Assembly (NCBI GenBank): GCA_015847255.1
Contig: JADLZK010005528.1
Location: forward strand, 496,001 to 560,000
DNA: 64,000 bases
Direction: 5' to 3'
Origin: Hyparrhenia diplandra
Lineage: Eukaryota > Streptophyta > Magnoliopsida > Poales > Poaceae
Part shown: in pieces, positions 11,593-24,306 of the stretch
Numbering within the stretch: position 1 is the stretch's first letter
How the letters are laid out: each line of letters opens with the position of its first letter
The notes under the pieces: model-generated
Seen by the model: only the letters and a program-made list of their open reading frames with translations
What the model was told of the DNA's origin: nothing
Databases searched by the model: none
Made by a program: the position numbers and the translations under genes

Positions 11593-14025
11593 CCTCTAGT
11601 GTGACCTAACCCATCCTTGATTCTAGGATTTCTTCCATCGATGTATTGTGGCCTCTTTGGTTTAGTCTCTTTGCCACTTATAGCTTTCTTGACACTTTGT
11701 TTCTCTTGTCCAACCAAAGTGTTGAGTCTAGCAATCTCTTTCTTCATTGTCTCCATGTTAGCAAGGTTTGTGGCATGACTCTTCAAGTCTAGATTGAAAC
11801 ATTTACCACATCCATTGCTTGTGGAGGGAGTAGAGTTGTCCTTTGTAGATGAGAGATGTGAGTTGCTCTCCCAAAGAAGACTATATTTCCCCTCAAGTTC
11901 TTTATGCTTTTCTTGCAAGTCACAATACTTTCCATTGAGGGTAATAGTAGCTTTCTTTGTGGGAGCATGGTCCTCTTTTTCTTTGACAAGTTTCTTTTGT
12001 AAAGAGGCCACCTCACTTCTCTCAAACACAAGAGCGTCTTTGTTGTCAACTTAGAGCTTCTCAAGTCTAGTGAGTTCACTCTCTCTAGTTGCCAACTCGG
12101 CTTGGACACTCTCTAAATCCTCCATCATCTTAGTGATAAACATTTTGGTCTTTGGATCTAGGTTCTTTGTCAATGTATCATACTCTTCATCACTAGACCC
12201 ATCATCACTTGAGCTATCACTAAGTTCACTAGATTCATCACTAAGTGTTGGAGAGGCTTTAGTTTTGGAAAGTACCTTCTCACGCTTTGCCATAAGACAA
12301 ATGTGAGGGGAGTCATCTTCATCATCATCGGACATGTTGGAGAAGAGCTTGGTGTGGAGGTTGACTCTTGCATAACAAATGTTGCCATCTTCACATCCTC
12401 CTCACTTGACTCTTTAGTTGAGTCCCACTCATGCCCAATGTGTGCTTCTCCCATGTTCTTTCCCTTTCTCTTGTAATCTTGCCTCTTGTCATTGTTGGAG
12501 TTGTCCTTCTTGTACTTGTTGTTCTTGTTCTCATGTGGACAATCCGCAACAAAGTGCTCGGTGCTTCCACAATTGTAGCAAGTTCTCTTTTTTCTTGTTT
12601 GGAAACTTCCTTTGCACCATCTTGTACCCATTCCTCTTCATGGCCTTGTGATACTTCTTGATGAACAATGCCATATCATCAATTTCTTTGCCTCCTTCAT
12701 CTTCATCATCACTTGAGAAAGAGGTAGAGTCAATGTGTTCTTGCATTTTCATCATTTCTTTGGCTTGACTTAAGGTTGATTGCTTGCTACCCTTGTTCTT
12801 GTTGGAGGTGCTTGGCTTGCTTGACTTGCTTGCTTTGAGAGCAACATCCTTGTTCTTGATGCCGTCCAACTTGGCTTGCAACTCACCAAGTCTTTTCCTC
12901 TCATTTGCCTCTTCTCTTTGCATGTCAAAGGTGAGCAATCTTTCAAGCACATCATTAGGAGTGAAATGCTCAAACTTCTTCTTGTCTCTAATCAAGGTGA
13001 CTACGATCTCGTTTCTTTGTGCATAAGCTTCAAGCATGACCTTTACCACCTTGTGATCATCAAGTTCTTCATCTCCATATCCTCTAATCTTTCCAACTAG
13101 AACCATCAACCGGTCAAACATCTCTTGGGCACCTTCCCCTTCAACTATCACAAACCGGTTGAGCTTTGCCTTCAACAAGTCAATCTTTGCCTTTCTCACT
13201 TTGTCAACCCCTTCATGAGCAATGTGCAAGGTGTCCCAAATTTGCATGGCCATGTCAACATTCATCACTCTATTGTATTCATTGCCATCTAGAGAGCTCA
13301 AGAGTATGCTTGTGGCTTGCCGTTGAGGTGGATCATGAGTAGCTCATCATTCATTGGTGCTTCGGGGTTCACCGTGGTTGGAATCCACTACACACAATTT
13401 CCCAAAGACAGGGGTGAAGAGTAATAAGATAGGCTCTCATCAAATGCTTCCACTTGGCAAAGTTAGTCCCATCGAAACAAGGTAACTTGCCGGCGGGCAC
13501 GTTGATGAAAGACTTCTTATCATGGTTAGTCAAATAAGAAGAATAGTTAAAGGATATGGCCGCAAATTTCTTGTTGCTGCTGCTGCCCTCATCCTTTTTC
13601 TTCTCATTCTTCTTGTTCTTTGGCACATATGACTCATCATCATCACCATCATCGGAACTACTTGATAGCTCACTTGATTGAGCATCAAGTTCCACCACTT
13701 TCTTGCTTCTTTCTTCTCTTCTCTTGAGTCTTTCTTCTCTTATTCTTTTTCTTTCTTCTCTTCTTTTGAGCTTCTCTATAAGCTGCAAGCTTGCATCTTC
13801 TTCTTGCTTCTTGGTCCTCTCACGCTCAGCCCTTCTTGCTTCCTTAGCGGCTTTTTTCTCTTTTCTTTTCCTCCTTGCTTCTCTTCTCTTTGGATCGGTG
13901 GTTTGCATATCCGAGAGAGAAGAAGAGGAGAGCATTCTATTTGGAAGTCGTAGGCTTGGTGTGGATGCCAACGGTATCACCTTCACCTCCCCTCCACCTT
14001 GAGCCGAACTTTCTCCGAGATCCAT
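11593..14025 (-). pseudogene. gag: Ty1/copia gag (SIRE/Maximus type), truncated and frame-broken
   Basis: Minus-strand gag starting at the ATG at 14025 (MDLGESSAQGGGE). Order: a charged Lys/Arg/Glu-rich N-terminus (coiled coil, residues 40-120); the gag core with KLPCFDGTNFAKWKHLM (around 13470); the UBN2-type segment (13301 to about 12900, residues such as MAMQIWDTLH and GYGDEELDDHKVV); a CCHC zinc knuckle CYNCGSTEHFVADC (about 12582-12541); then an acidic Ser-rich and coiled-coil extension ending near KDGLGHTRG (about 11598), typical of the SIRE lineage. At least three frame changes occur (near 13385, 12640-12530 and 12050). CACTA element E cuts the frame at 11592, so protease, integrase, RT and RNase H are absent from the window. 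Gag would form the virus-like particle in the cytoplasm. Confidence 0.85.
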
Positions 14026-14060
14026 ACTTCACGCGGTGAAGCGCTTGATGAAGTAAACTA

Positions 14061-14071
14061 GCTCGATACCA
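14061..14071 (-). other. Primer binding site of copia element C (tRNA-iMet), one base short
   Basis: The minus strand reads TGGTATCGAGC two bases after the LTR end. The near-invariant site is TGGTATCAGAGC, so the A of CAG is missing. This is a clean marker of the CHG-site error discussed in the findings. Confidence 0.85.
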
Positions 14072-14073
14072 CT

Positions 14074-15303
14074 TGTAGGATCATTTGGACTCCTAGAGGG
14101 GGTGAATAGGCCTGCTTTCAAAAAATCAACTCAAAACATTGTCAGTTTCCTGAGCGGCACCGCTGCTCCAAGCGGCACCACCGCTTACTTGAGCGGCACC
14201 GCCGCTCCTACATGAAAGATTAGCTCACAGTTCAAAATCTGTCCAATGAAAAGTGGATCTGGTGACTTTGCTTGGTTCCTGGACAGGTATAGATTATAGA
14301 TCGAGAGCTGAAACAAGTAGATCGAGTGTATACAAAGAGATCGGCCTCAAACCCTAAATCCTCTCAACAAAAACAACAAGGATGCAAAGTAAAGTAAATC
14401 AAGCACACAAAGTGACATGGTGATTTATCCCGTGGTTCACTCACCACCAAGGCTTGCCTAAGCCCACGTTGTTGAGGTTCCACAAAGGAATGAGCTCACC
14501 ACAAAGGTTTGCCTCTTTGCCTCATTCACAAGTCTAGGAACCGAATCCTAGAGATGTGGGGTAATGTATTAGATGTAAGATGGTGTTACAAACCTCCCTA
14601 GGCTGCCACACAAGTTGGCAAGCTCAAGGGCGACGCACTAACCGGCTAGGAGCAAGCTCCAAGAGCAAAAGACCAAACCGCCGGCCAAAGTGTGAACCAA
14701 GTGCCTCTAGAACGATGAAGATCGGTGGAGCTCTCTTCCAATTGAAGTTTGCAGCCCTCACACTCAAGAAACGATGGTGGAATCGAAGGTTTTGCTTGAG
14801 GGATTGAGGAGCTTCAATGGAGGAGAGAGAGTCGGCACTTGGAAGCTTTCGTCAAAAAGTGAGCAGGAGGGGACGAAAGGGTGACCGTTGGGGGTAGAAA
14901 AGGAAAGTATAAATACTCCCCTCCCAACGGTCAAATCATGAGCGGCACCGCCGCAAATGATCGAGCGGCACCACCGCATAGCGGCACCCGCCGCTCCCCC
15001 GAAGGGCACCCCGCGAGGGCTTAGTCAGTTGAAGGGTGGAAAGAGTTTGATCACCGACTAAGTCCGGAGCTAGAGGTTATTTAGTGAGAAAATGAGCACT
15101 TGGTTGCACGCTTTGACACGGTGGTTCTAATCTCTCTTAATAGTACGGCGTGTCCTATACTCAAATTCAAAATGTAAAATGAATATAAACCTCCTTTCTT
15201 GAAGTACCAGTCTGTAAATCAAATTGGGGTACTCCTCCTTTAGGTTTCCAATGTCCTCTTGGCTTGTTGCATGCTTGTCAACTCGATAAATCTCATTAGT
15301 CCT
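14074..15303 (-). repeat. LTR of copia element C, first part (interrupted by element A)
   Basis: The edge next to the primer site reads TGTAGGATCATTTGG and continues GACTCCTAGAGGGGGTGAAT, the familiar end of SIRE/Maximus-type LTRs in grasses. It includes a GC-rich minisatellite of AGCGGCACCGCCGCT motifs (14151-14203 and 14940-14998). The LTR stops at 15303, where element A is inserted, and resumes at 25684. Confidence 0.85.
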
Positions 15304-18291
15304 TGTCGACACCTGTTATAGCATAATATTACTAGTCAACTAATATGAAATAAGGGCATAAAATGAATATCAACATAAGTCTAGGGGCTTTACTAACATA
15401 ATTCTATGAGCTTTGGTGATTTATATGTTTTCAGGGACTTAACAGATAAATGCAGAGAAGAATGGAGAAAGTTCCGGAATATACATCTCATACGATGACA
15501 AGACTGGACCATAAAGTAACTCAACCCAAAATGTGGACTAAAACACTCTAGAAGGTACCAAAGGACACCAGAAGAAACAGGAAGACGGAACCTACGGACC
15601 GGGCGGCCGCCGAGCCACTTAGGGGGGCGCCGGGTGGGTCCCACATGTCGCCTCATATTTTTTTATGTCGGTTTACCACCGACCTTGAGGTTGTATCTAC
15701 ACCATTATTGAAGATCGGTTTGATCCAATGGTCATCGTTGATCGCCAAGGCCTACATAAGAAGACCCCCTGACCCCAGGGTTAAACCCTAACTCATTCTA
15801 TCTCATTATCTCTCAGTTGTAGAGGGATCCCATGTAAGGATCATCTCTCTCTCTCAGGGATCAGTGAATTAGAATGTAATTAGAAGTAGATTAGATCTAA
15901 TCAAGAGTAAGAGTCAAGAAGAGATTAGAGCCATAGTTCTCATGAGAGAGACTAGAGCTAATCTTATTCCTAGAGTTAAAGTGTTGGTGATGGGAAGAGC
16001 TGCCGAGGAAGCACCGGACTGCCGGTGACTCCTCTACATCTTGTACCATCGAATCAAGTCCCATTAACACTGGTACTGGATCCCGAGACTTCTATGGTGG
16101 ATCAACTTCTTGTTTGAGTAAGTAATTGTTGGTAAATCTAACGTCACTATAACATTAGGTGGAGTTAATCTCACCTAAGGCTATAAGCCATCGAGAAACT
16201 TCGGTGTGATTCATCTCTTAACACTACTATGTGCTAGGTTGTCATCCCTAGCGGCAATGCTAGGAAATGCATAGGTGATACTTGTGATATGTGTTGTTTG
16301 CAATCTATAAAAAATAAATATAAAAGGTCTATCCAAGCGTTTACAGATATAAATACCACTTTGTAGCATTTCACTTGAAAGGGAGTAATCCAGGTTTTGT
16401 CATTTATATTCTACCACGAGGAGGAATAATTTAAAGGTGGGCTAAAACATAATTAATAAGTGGCATACTTATGAGAGATTCTTTTACTAGTGCTAACTTT
16501 AGCATGGGTAAGTCAATAATAATAAAGATATGATAATGATAAATAAAGGCAGAGGCATCACACACAGAGACGGAAATAGACTACTAAAAGTTAGACTTAA
16601 CATTAGACTACTTTAAGAGACAGAATTCATCTATAGCATTTAATCTACTAAGTCATTACATCTACTCTAAGGCATATGTTATCATCTATAGCATAGTAAA
16701 CTCTAGATCATGTATCAGGACGACTATCAAGGAAAATCAAGAGCGAAACAAGATATTCCCCATAATCAATGTCCACTAGTTTTATAGACGGAGGGTGGAT
16801 TCCAAAGGACTCAACAGATTATCACTCCCGCGATCTACCACACGACCGGAATATAAGGTGCATTCGTAGGTAAATCATATATAAGCACCACGCTTACATA
16901 AATATCTTTACCACCTAACCCACTCGAGTATTGAATTCGGCGCTCTGAATAGATACATATATCTATCATAAACTACATCTATATCAATCATACTATTAGA
17001 ATAAAGTAAGAACATAGCAAACAAACACATATTATTAATAAAGTGCAAAGTCATAGATACAAGATAATATTCGCATCAGTAAAACTTGAAGATCGAGAAC
17101 TACGAAAGTAGGCACACCCAGCTCTAATTGAATCTGTTTTGCTAATCAACTTGGATGAACTAGAACTAGATGAACTAGAACTAGAACTAGTAGCTAACCC
17201 TAATCTACGGTGGAGATACTCTCTTCTATTCGACTTGACTGATGATGACTAATAATGAATTACAATGAATTAGTGTTTAACCCTAGGGGCAGAGGTCTTT
17301 CTTATATAGGCCTTGGCGATGAACCATGACCATTGGATCAAACCGACCTTTAACGGTGTAGATACAACCTCAAAGTCGGTTGTAAACCGACCTAGAAAGA
17401 TGAGGCTGACAGGTGGGTCCTACCTAGCGGCAGACCAAAATGAGCTTTGGCGGCCGTGGGGTTATCTTCCCTCGGCCTCTCGGTTCTTTACGGTGTTCTC
17501 TCGGTACCTTCTAGAATGTTTTAGTCCACTTTTCGGATTGAGTTACTTCACGATCAAGTCTTGTCATCATATGTCTTGTATATTCCAGAACTTTCTCCAT
17601 TCTTCTCTACATTTATCTGTTAAGTCCCTGAAAATACACAAATCACCAAAACTCATGGAACTTATTAGTATAAACCTCTAATCTAAGTATTTATTCAATT
17701 TATGTCCTTATTTCATCTCTTGTTGACATATAAAAGTATAGGATCTTGGTGTCAATAGTAATCATCTTATCTTAAGTGTTAGTATTGTTCTTACCGTTCA
17801 CAACTCTTGTTTGAGTACTTTAATCTGTAGGACCCTATAGATCAGAGGGGTAGCTTAGGTTTAGGCGTGGTGCCTAGACTGAGGTTGCTTGTAAAAATAC
17901 CTTATATTCTGGTCGTGTGGTAGATCTTGGGGAGTGGCAGTCTGTTGAGTCCTTTGGAATCCACCCTCCGTCTATAAGACTAGTTGGGCGTATAAGTGCC
18001 AGAGGATTGCATGTTTTGTCTATGTTTTCCTTTGGGTGCTTCCCTGTAAGACAATACCAACATATGTTTACAAGGATAAGAATTAGACAACCATAGAAAT
18101 CTCCTTATCTCTTTATTCTCTCCTGTTCCTTGATTTTGTGCTTTCAGGGGATTAGTTATATTCCTCGCTTATCCTCACACCATCCTCCCCGTGGATTCGA
18201 TATTAAAACCCTCTCCGGGTGAAATACTCACTAGTATCCGTTAAACTACGGATTATTATAAATATTTCTGTAAGCTTATCAAATACCAACA
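15304..18291 (+). repeat. 5' LTR of element A, carrying an inserted solo LTR
   Basis: Matches the 3' LTR 24307-25678 up to 16126 and again from 17758. The extra 1.63 kb in between is a separate insertion. A CT-rich microsatellite lies at 15844-15858. Confidence 0.9.
16127..17757 (-). mobile_element. Inverted solo LTR nested in the 5' LTR of element A
   Basis: Its minus strand reads like a diverged LTR of the A family: the 5' part is at 17757-17290 (the GGGACTTAACAGATAAATG block), the middle at about 16850-16780 (GGTCGTGTGGTAGATCG then GACGGAGGGTGG-like sequence), and the edges are TGTTGGTA (16127) and GTCAATA (17757). The flanks are an exact 5-bp duplication, GTAAT (16122-16126 and 17758-17762), which the empty site in the 3' LTR carries once. 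There is no internal region, so it is a solo LTR left by unequal recombination. The 3' edge CAATA has lost the canonical CA. Confidence 0.88.
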
Positions 18292-18301
18292 AGTATTTAA
18301 A

Positions 18302-18319
18302 TGGCGCCGTTGTCGGGGA
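18302..18319 (+). other. Primer binding site of element A (tRNA-Asp)
   Basis: TGGCGCCGTTGTCGGGGA, complementary to the 3' end of plant tRNA-Asp including CCA with one mismatch, lies 10 bases after the LTR. Confidence 0.85.
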
Positions 18320-21300
18320 GAATGGTTCTTTGAGAAAACATTGAGTATAACTAATCTTATACCATATCTTAGTGTAGTCTTTCTTTTTATATTTTTCTTT
18401 TCTTTTTATATCTTTTTGGGATCCTCGGATTCCACACCTATCCTTATAATGCATCCATAAGCACAAGTTCGGGCCACTAGAATATATAGAATCTATCATA
18501 CCCCTTGGCTTTGAGTCGTGTGTCTACGGTTGATCAAAATGATCATGAAACAACCCATTATAGGAGAGAATTCTAAAGTTAACCTCAGGCCAAATCCTAT
18601 CCTCTAAAAAGGATAATGTATTTGGGGCTTATCCTAGAAAAGTTGTTCGCATGACCATCATGCGTTTTTTTTCGAAGGAACTTTTCTTTCCTTTTCTAAA
18701 AAGTAAGGTTTGTCCTTGACAAACTCAAAGTGTAATAATTTTTTTTTAGAATTTGTCATGAACACCCAAAGGAAGAGAAGGAATCATCCTCTAGACCAAA
18801 GAAGAAGTTTTGATAGCCAAATTATAATCATTCCAATCCTTCATATAGCTACCAATCCTAAATCATCAATACTCTAAACACCTCCAAGGGAAGAAGCAAT
18901 TCTACCCCTGAATCTTTTATGATGATGACTTTGGGAGACAAAGTTCTAGCTTCACAGAGACCTTTGAATACCTATAAACCAAATCCTCTTAGAGAAGAGT
19001 CTCTTAGAAAGCATCCCGATTCTTACTAAGGAAATTGGGAACCCAAGGATGGCATATTTAATAATGCCATAGAAGGAGAGCTTAAGCTATCTAGAATTCA
19101 GTCATGTCTTCTCCCCTTCTATTTCGGACTAGATAACTTATCCAAACCCATATTTTATCTCATCCTTGACCCCAATGAATCCTCTAGTATTCTTTTTTCT
19201 TGAGTCTACCTACGATCTTAGAAATACCAAGTATAGACATCATGAAGGATCTAAGAGAGACCAAGAAGAGCATTATCCATAGTTGGAGAACATCCATGAG
19301 CATAGGAGTTACATCCTAAATATTCTATCCAATCCTTGCCCATGTGAACAAACTCCCTGAATTGATTACCATCTCTAATCTTGCCACCTACAAGATCTCA
19401 AACCCCATTGAGATAATTGTTCATAAGGATTTAGAAAGGGTGTTTGTTGATCTTATTGGCTTGAATGTTGAGATTGGTGATTTAAGGGAAAACCTCTTCA
19501 TCATCTTGAATCATATTTGAAGGTTTCCCAAGGACGAGCTTTTTGTCCTAAAACAAGCACTCTAGGGGGAAGTAATATAAGTATAGATCTTTTGCTATAA
19601 CACCCCCTCGTGTAGTTAGCATAGAGATATAATTGTGAATATTCCTTCAGGTACTTTTGTTACTAACATTTCAGGTCAAGAGCAAAAAAGAACGAAGGAT
19701 GACAATGTAAAGGTATGTCCAACTAATTATCATGCAACATTGAATCATTCACGTTAATAATTCTTGCCATGTTGCTACCCTATCTTGGTTACCTCTACCT
19801 TTAATACATGCTCAAGTTACTACACTATTTCATCTTCGTTTGAGTAAATCTCTGTAATGCTTTCATGTTACCTTTGTTTACTATAATATGCTAAGGTTTG
19901 GAATATCTTCATACATCTCTTAAATGAAGCATGGTGCTTAGTTTAGGAGTAGTGATTTTACTTCCATTGGCTTTTAAATTAAGCATGGTGCTTAGGTTAA
20001 AATGCCTTCCTAAATCAAATTGGACGTGGTGTCTAGGTTGATTTTTGAATCAATAGTATGTTATAGTAGATGCTGGAATATTTTGTTAGACTAACCCTTG
20101 CAGAAAACTCTCAAATTCAATTCGGGTAAGTCAAAGATATGAACTCAGATTAGAGATGAAGCAAGGCATATGATGAACTCCTTGTGCAAAAATCATGGTT
20201 CATTCATCATTAATGGAAGAACTGTAAGTCTCAAATCATTCACTCGGTCTTTCGCCACAATTCAGCTTTTTGCCTTGATCCTTATGGTAGAATGCAGCAA
20301 ACAAAAATGTGATATAAGATATGATAATTAAAATTGTGCTAAGATTAATCAAGGAACCATCTTTTCATTAGCATAGGTGAGATCTTATGAACTTTAGACA
20401 ACAACCCCCTGTTTCAACCATGTTGTATATTCCCCCGGGTATGTGTCCACTAATATTTTGCAAAAAAAAGAGAATCTATGCTATGAAGAAAAAGTTCCAT
20501 ACACCAGGATCATGAAAAGTAAACACTCAAAGAAGTGGATGGACAAAGCAATGGGCCACAAGAACATCAAAGAAAACAACAACATGTTCCTAGGACAAGT
20601 TCCTTCGGGTATTTTTGGTCACTAACCTTGCAGGAACAAAAAGGACGAACAACATCTAAGGACATGGTGATTGCAACACACAATTAGGGATGGTTCAAAG
20701 ATTCACACTTAAAGTGTCGAGTGACACGAAGTCTCAAGCATGGGGGAGGAAGGTCCACTCCTCTAAAGATCTGACATTACTCTTCCTCTTCTCAAGCTAC
20801 CGTCACTCGACATGCCGGTTTTGCAATCCCCCTACTCACTATTACTTTGTCTCTCTAAGATTGAATAATTATAAATGTCATACATCAAAATCAAACTTAA
20901 AGATTTCCCATTAGAGAAAAAGTAATAGTGAGCAAATGCTAATTAAAATATACATCCAAAACTTTTTATAGAATAAAAGATACCTTTAGCTCCATGACAA
21001 ATCTACCCTTGTTTAAAATTACTTGTATATTCCTTTGGGTATGTGCTATCAACTAATACTGCAGGAATAAAATCATGAGAGGAGCAAAAAGGTCCTACAC
21101 AATTCAAAGGAGAAGAAAGAAAGGATGATGCAATAAAGGAGACAAGTTAGGAGCAAGATATACAAGAGGCCAAATAAGGAAAGCTCCAAGCAGAGGGAAA
21201 GAATCACTACAAGTTGTTACGGTGTCGTCACACTCTAATAAAAGGTAACATCTTAAGGTAAGCTATCATTAATTAAGCTTTTCCTAATTATGGCATTCTC

Positions 21301-24281
21301 ATAAATAAAGAATCAAATATGTTGGAGTCAAAACCTAACCTTATCCATCTTGTTTAGCCTTAGCATGTTTAGTTCTTTTGTTCCTAAACATCACTCTCCC
21401 GATCTTATAGTCCCCAATGTAATCTAAAGTATTGCTCATCCTGCTCGAAGAAAGTTACAATCATCAAACTGTTGATGCTTAATCTTGTAATCTTATCACC
21501 CTCATCATAAATAAAAAGTTAAACATTAATTCTGGCTTGTTTGATGTGCCTAAGGTAAGCGAAGAACGAATAAAGTTTTGGTTCTCATTTGGTGTTTTCC
21601 CCACCAACGGGGCCCATGTACTTGATCTCTACCTTGTCTTTATAAACAGGACATACTTCGAGCACAATATGGAGGAGTATGTCACTCTCCCAAAAATTCT
21701 ACAAGGAAATGTTCTGAACCCATAAAGCACGCACACTAAACAAGATGTTGCTCGCTTCCACTATCAAAGCTTCACCGCAAATCATGAGACAAGCAAGCAA
21801 CATGAGTGATTCCATCCTCAGAGATTACTATCTTAGGAGATGCAAGATTACCAAGATCGATGATACACTTGAGGAGTGAGTAAGGTAAGAAGTCTTGTTC
21901 AGAGGACTTTAAAACACTTGAACTGAACCCTCGCCGGAAGGTAACTCGGTAGTTATCCATATTTAATTATTAGCATTGCATCTCCAATTGCAAATCATAT
22001 TTATCTTCTTGCATCTTGCATTAGCATATTTATTTTCTTGCATTGCATAATCATTTTTCTTCTAGCATATTTACATTTATGCATTAGCATTGCATTGAAA
22101 AATTCTCAAGTCCCATGTGAATAATCTTGTGGCGTGTAACAACCCATAAGGATAATCACCGTGGTGGCATAAAAATAATTGTGCATTCATCTAGCTGCAT
22201 TTGCATTATAGTTCTTTGCATACATATAAATATATAAAACCCCAAAAAATTTAGAGAAGAAATCTTGCTGAAGTTTTACATAGAATAATCATGATCCATC
22301 TTGAAAATCTTTAGACACATGAGGTCTATGTGGCAAACCACTAACGCTTAATCAAGTTCCACTAGCTTTGTTGTCTATTTGAGTTCAGCAGATTTAAAGG
22401 GAGAGAAACATGATAGGGCGATACCATCATCATCGTCTACCTCAACTTCCACATCAACAAACCCGACACTTCAATCCAAGCCTTGGGGAGAGCACCCCAG
22501 CTTATCCCGATAAGTATCTCTATTACTATATTATTATATTATTAGCTAATATCTTGGTTTGCTTAGTTTGCTAAGAAGTTTAGTTTTATAGAGTTTAGTC
22601 GTTTAAAGAGTCTTTAGTAGAGTGTGATCTTTAGAGTGTGAGAATAAAATAAATAAATAAATAGGAGTGTACCATAGTTTTCTTTTCCACCAACATAAAA
22701 TAATCTCTGAAGCTAAATCTCATGCATGGAAATGTTGAATAGTTGCTCGTCGTAATTCCTTTTCGCACCTAGCTTTCAAGCTTAATTTCTCTTGAGCCTT
22801 AAATGCAAAACTGCTTTGACTTGAGATTTGCTCTGAACCTAAAATCTGTGGGTTGCAAATTGCTTGCTCTAAAGTCTAGGTAATTCACGGATATGATATA
22901 TGAGAGTCGAGCTGCTATTGATCTTACTCCTAGTGATGCTAGATTTTTGAGATTTATTTTGAAACTTTAAAAGTGCACATGATAAGTTCCTCGTGGTGAC
23001 AGAGTGTTGAACCTCCTACCACAGCCATATATACATGTTCTTTAGATTAGGAAGATCCTTTTAATATATATATATAGGTCGCTTGCTTTGCATTGAGTTT
23101 GTTCAAACTTTATCGACCCTTAGAAACTTGTCATGCTGATCATGTACACTCCACCACCATTCCACTCCACTCATTCAAATGCTATTTCCATCCTGGAAGT
23201 ACGCATCCACCACTACACCACCATATACACTCATTATGCATCCACTATATCCACCAAAAATGTTCTACTCCTATCCCGGGATAGAGCAACCAAAAATATT
23301 CCCTATACCCATCCACTCATTCATTGCTAGCCAATATCTTACAAAAGTTCCATTACATTTATTTATCTCTCAAAAATTATTGCAAAAGAGATTTGGGTTG
23401 TAGATTAAAAAAAAAAGAGAAAGGGAGATGAAAAATGGACAAGTGTCCTACAAGGCAGTAGAGCCTACCTCCCTAAGAAAAAGAAAAAATATATAATATA
23501 TAAAAAAAAAATAAAGGAGAGTTAAAAAATGGACAAGTGTCTGCAGTTAAAATAATGGGTACTTAGATGCTCGCCTCTCCATAAAAAAAAAAGAAAGAGA
23601 AAGAAATACAACCTAGGTTCTCTAAAGAGTTTCCAAGTTCCAAAAGAGAGATGATTCCTCAAGGAGAAAAAGTAAGCTTTCCCCTCAATCATTCCTTACT
23701 ATACCCCTTATCCACTATATTCTATCCACCATACACATGCACTACTTGATCAAGTGTGACTCGTAACTTTGGATCCATTGCTTGAACTTACAATATATGC
23801 TTAGTAAGTAGAATTAGTTTTCTCCCACCTATGAGCTCCAGATAAAAGCCTTAGATATAAGGTGAGAGAGAAGAAGGCATAGTGTCCTACTGCCTTAGTC
23901 CAAAAATACCACATATTATGAGAGAAAGGCAAAACAACTTTATTGCCTTAGTAAGGATCCACAAATATCATAAATGAGAGACTTGAGAGAGTCATACTAG
24001 GAACTTTGAGTTTTATTTAAAAACTTGCAAAACTCCGTATGACAGTTGAACAAAGAGTTTGAGATATGGTGCTCGACTTGATTGTTCTATCTTTCAATTG
24101 CTCAAGATAAAAAGAAACGGCTATAAGCTCCATGGTTAAAGGTAATATGGGTAAGTTGAAATATAAGCAAGTTTATTCTTATCTGTAGAGAAAATTTTGT
24201 TTGAAAGCATGTGTACTTTTGAGGTGTGAAGGCGTTGTAGCAACTCCTGATCCATTGCTAAGTTTGGCTTTGCTAGGGACT
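18320..24281 (+). other. Internal region of element A, no intact coding sequence
   Basis: AT-rich, with stops in all frames. Recurrent sub-blocks are visible: AAGCATGGTGCTTAG (19930-20035), CTTCGGGTATGTG-like motifs before ACTAATA...GCAGGAA (20435, 20605, 21030), and a peptide-like block at 21573-21700 that is conserved in element B. Long A-rich and TAAA microsatellites occur near 22645 and 23400-23600. This looks like a LARD or a fully decayed element. No gene is supported. Confidence 0.65.
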
Positions 24282-24306
24282 AGCAAAGGGTAAGCTTGAG
24301 GGAGCT
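24282..24306 (+). other. Polypurine tract region of element A
   Basis: AGCAAAGGGTAAGCTTGAGG then GAGCT immediately precede the 3' LTR. The equivalent in element B is AGCAAGAGGTAAGCTTGGGG then GAGTT. Confidence 0.7.
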
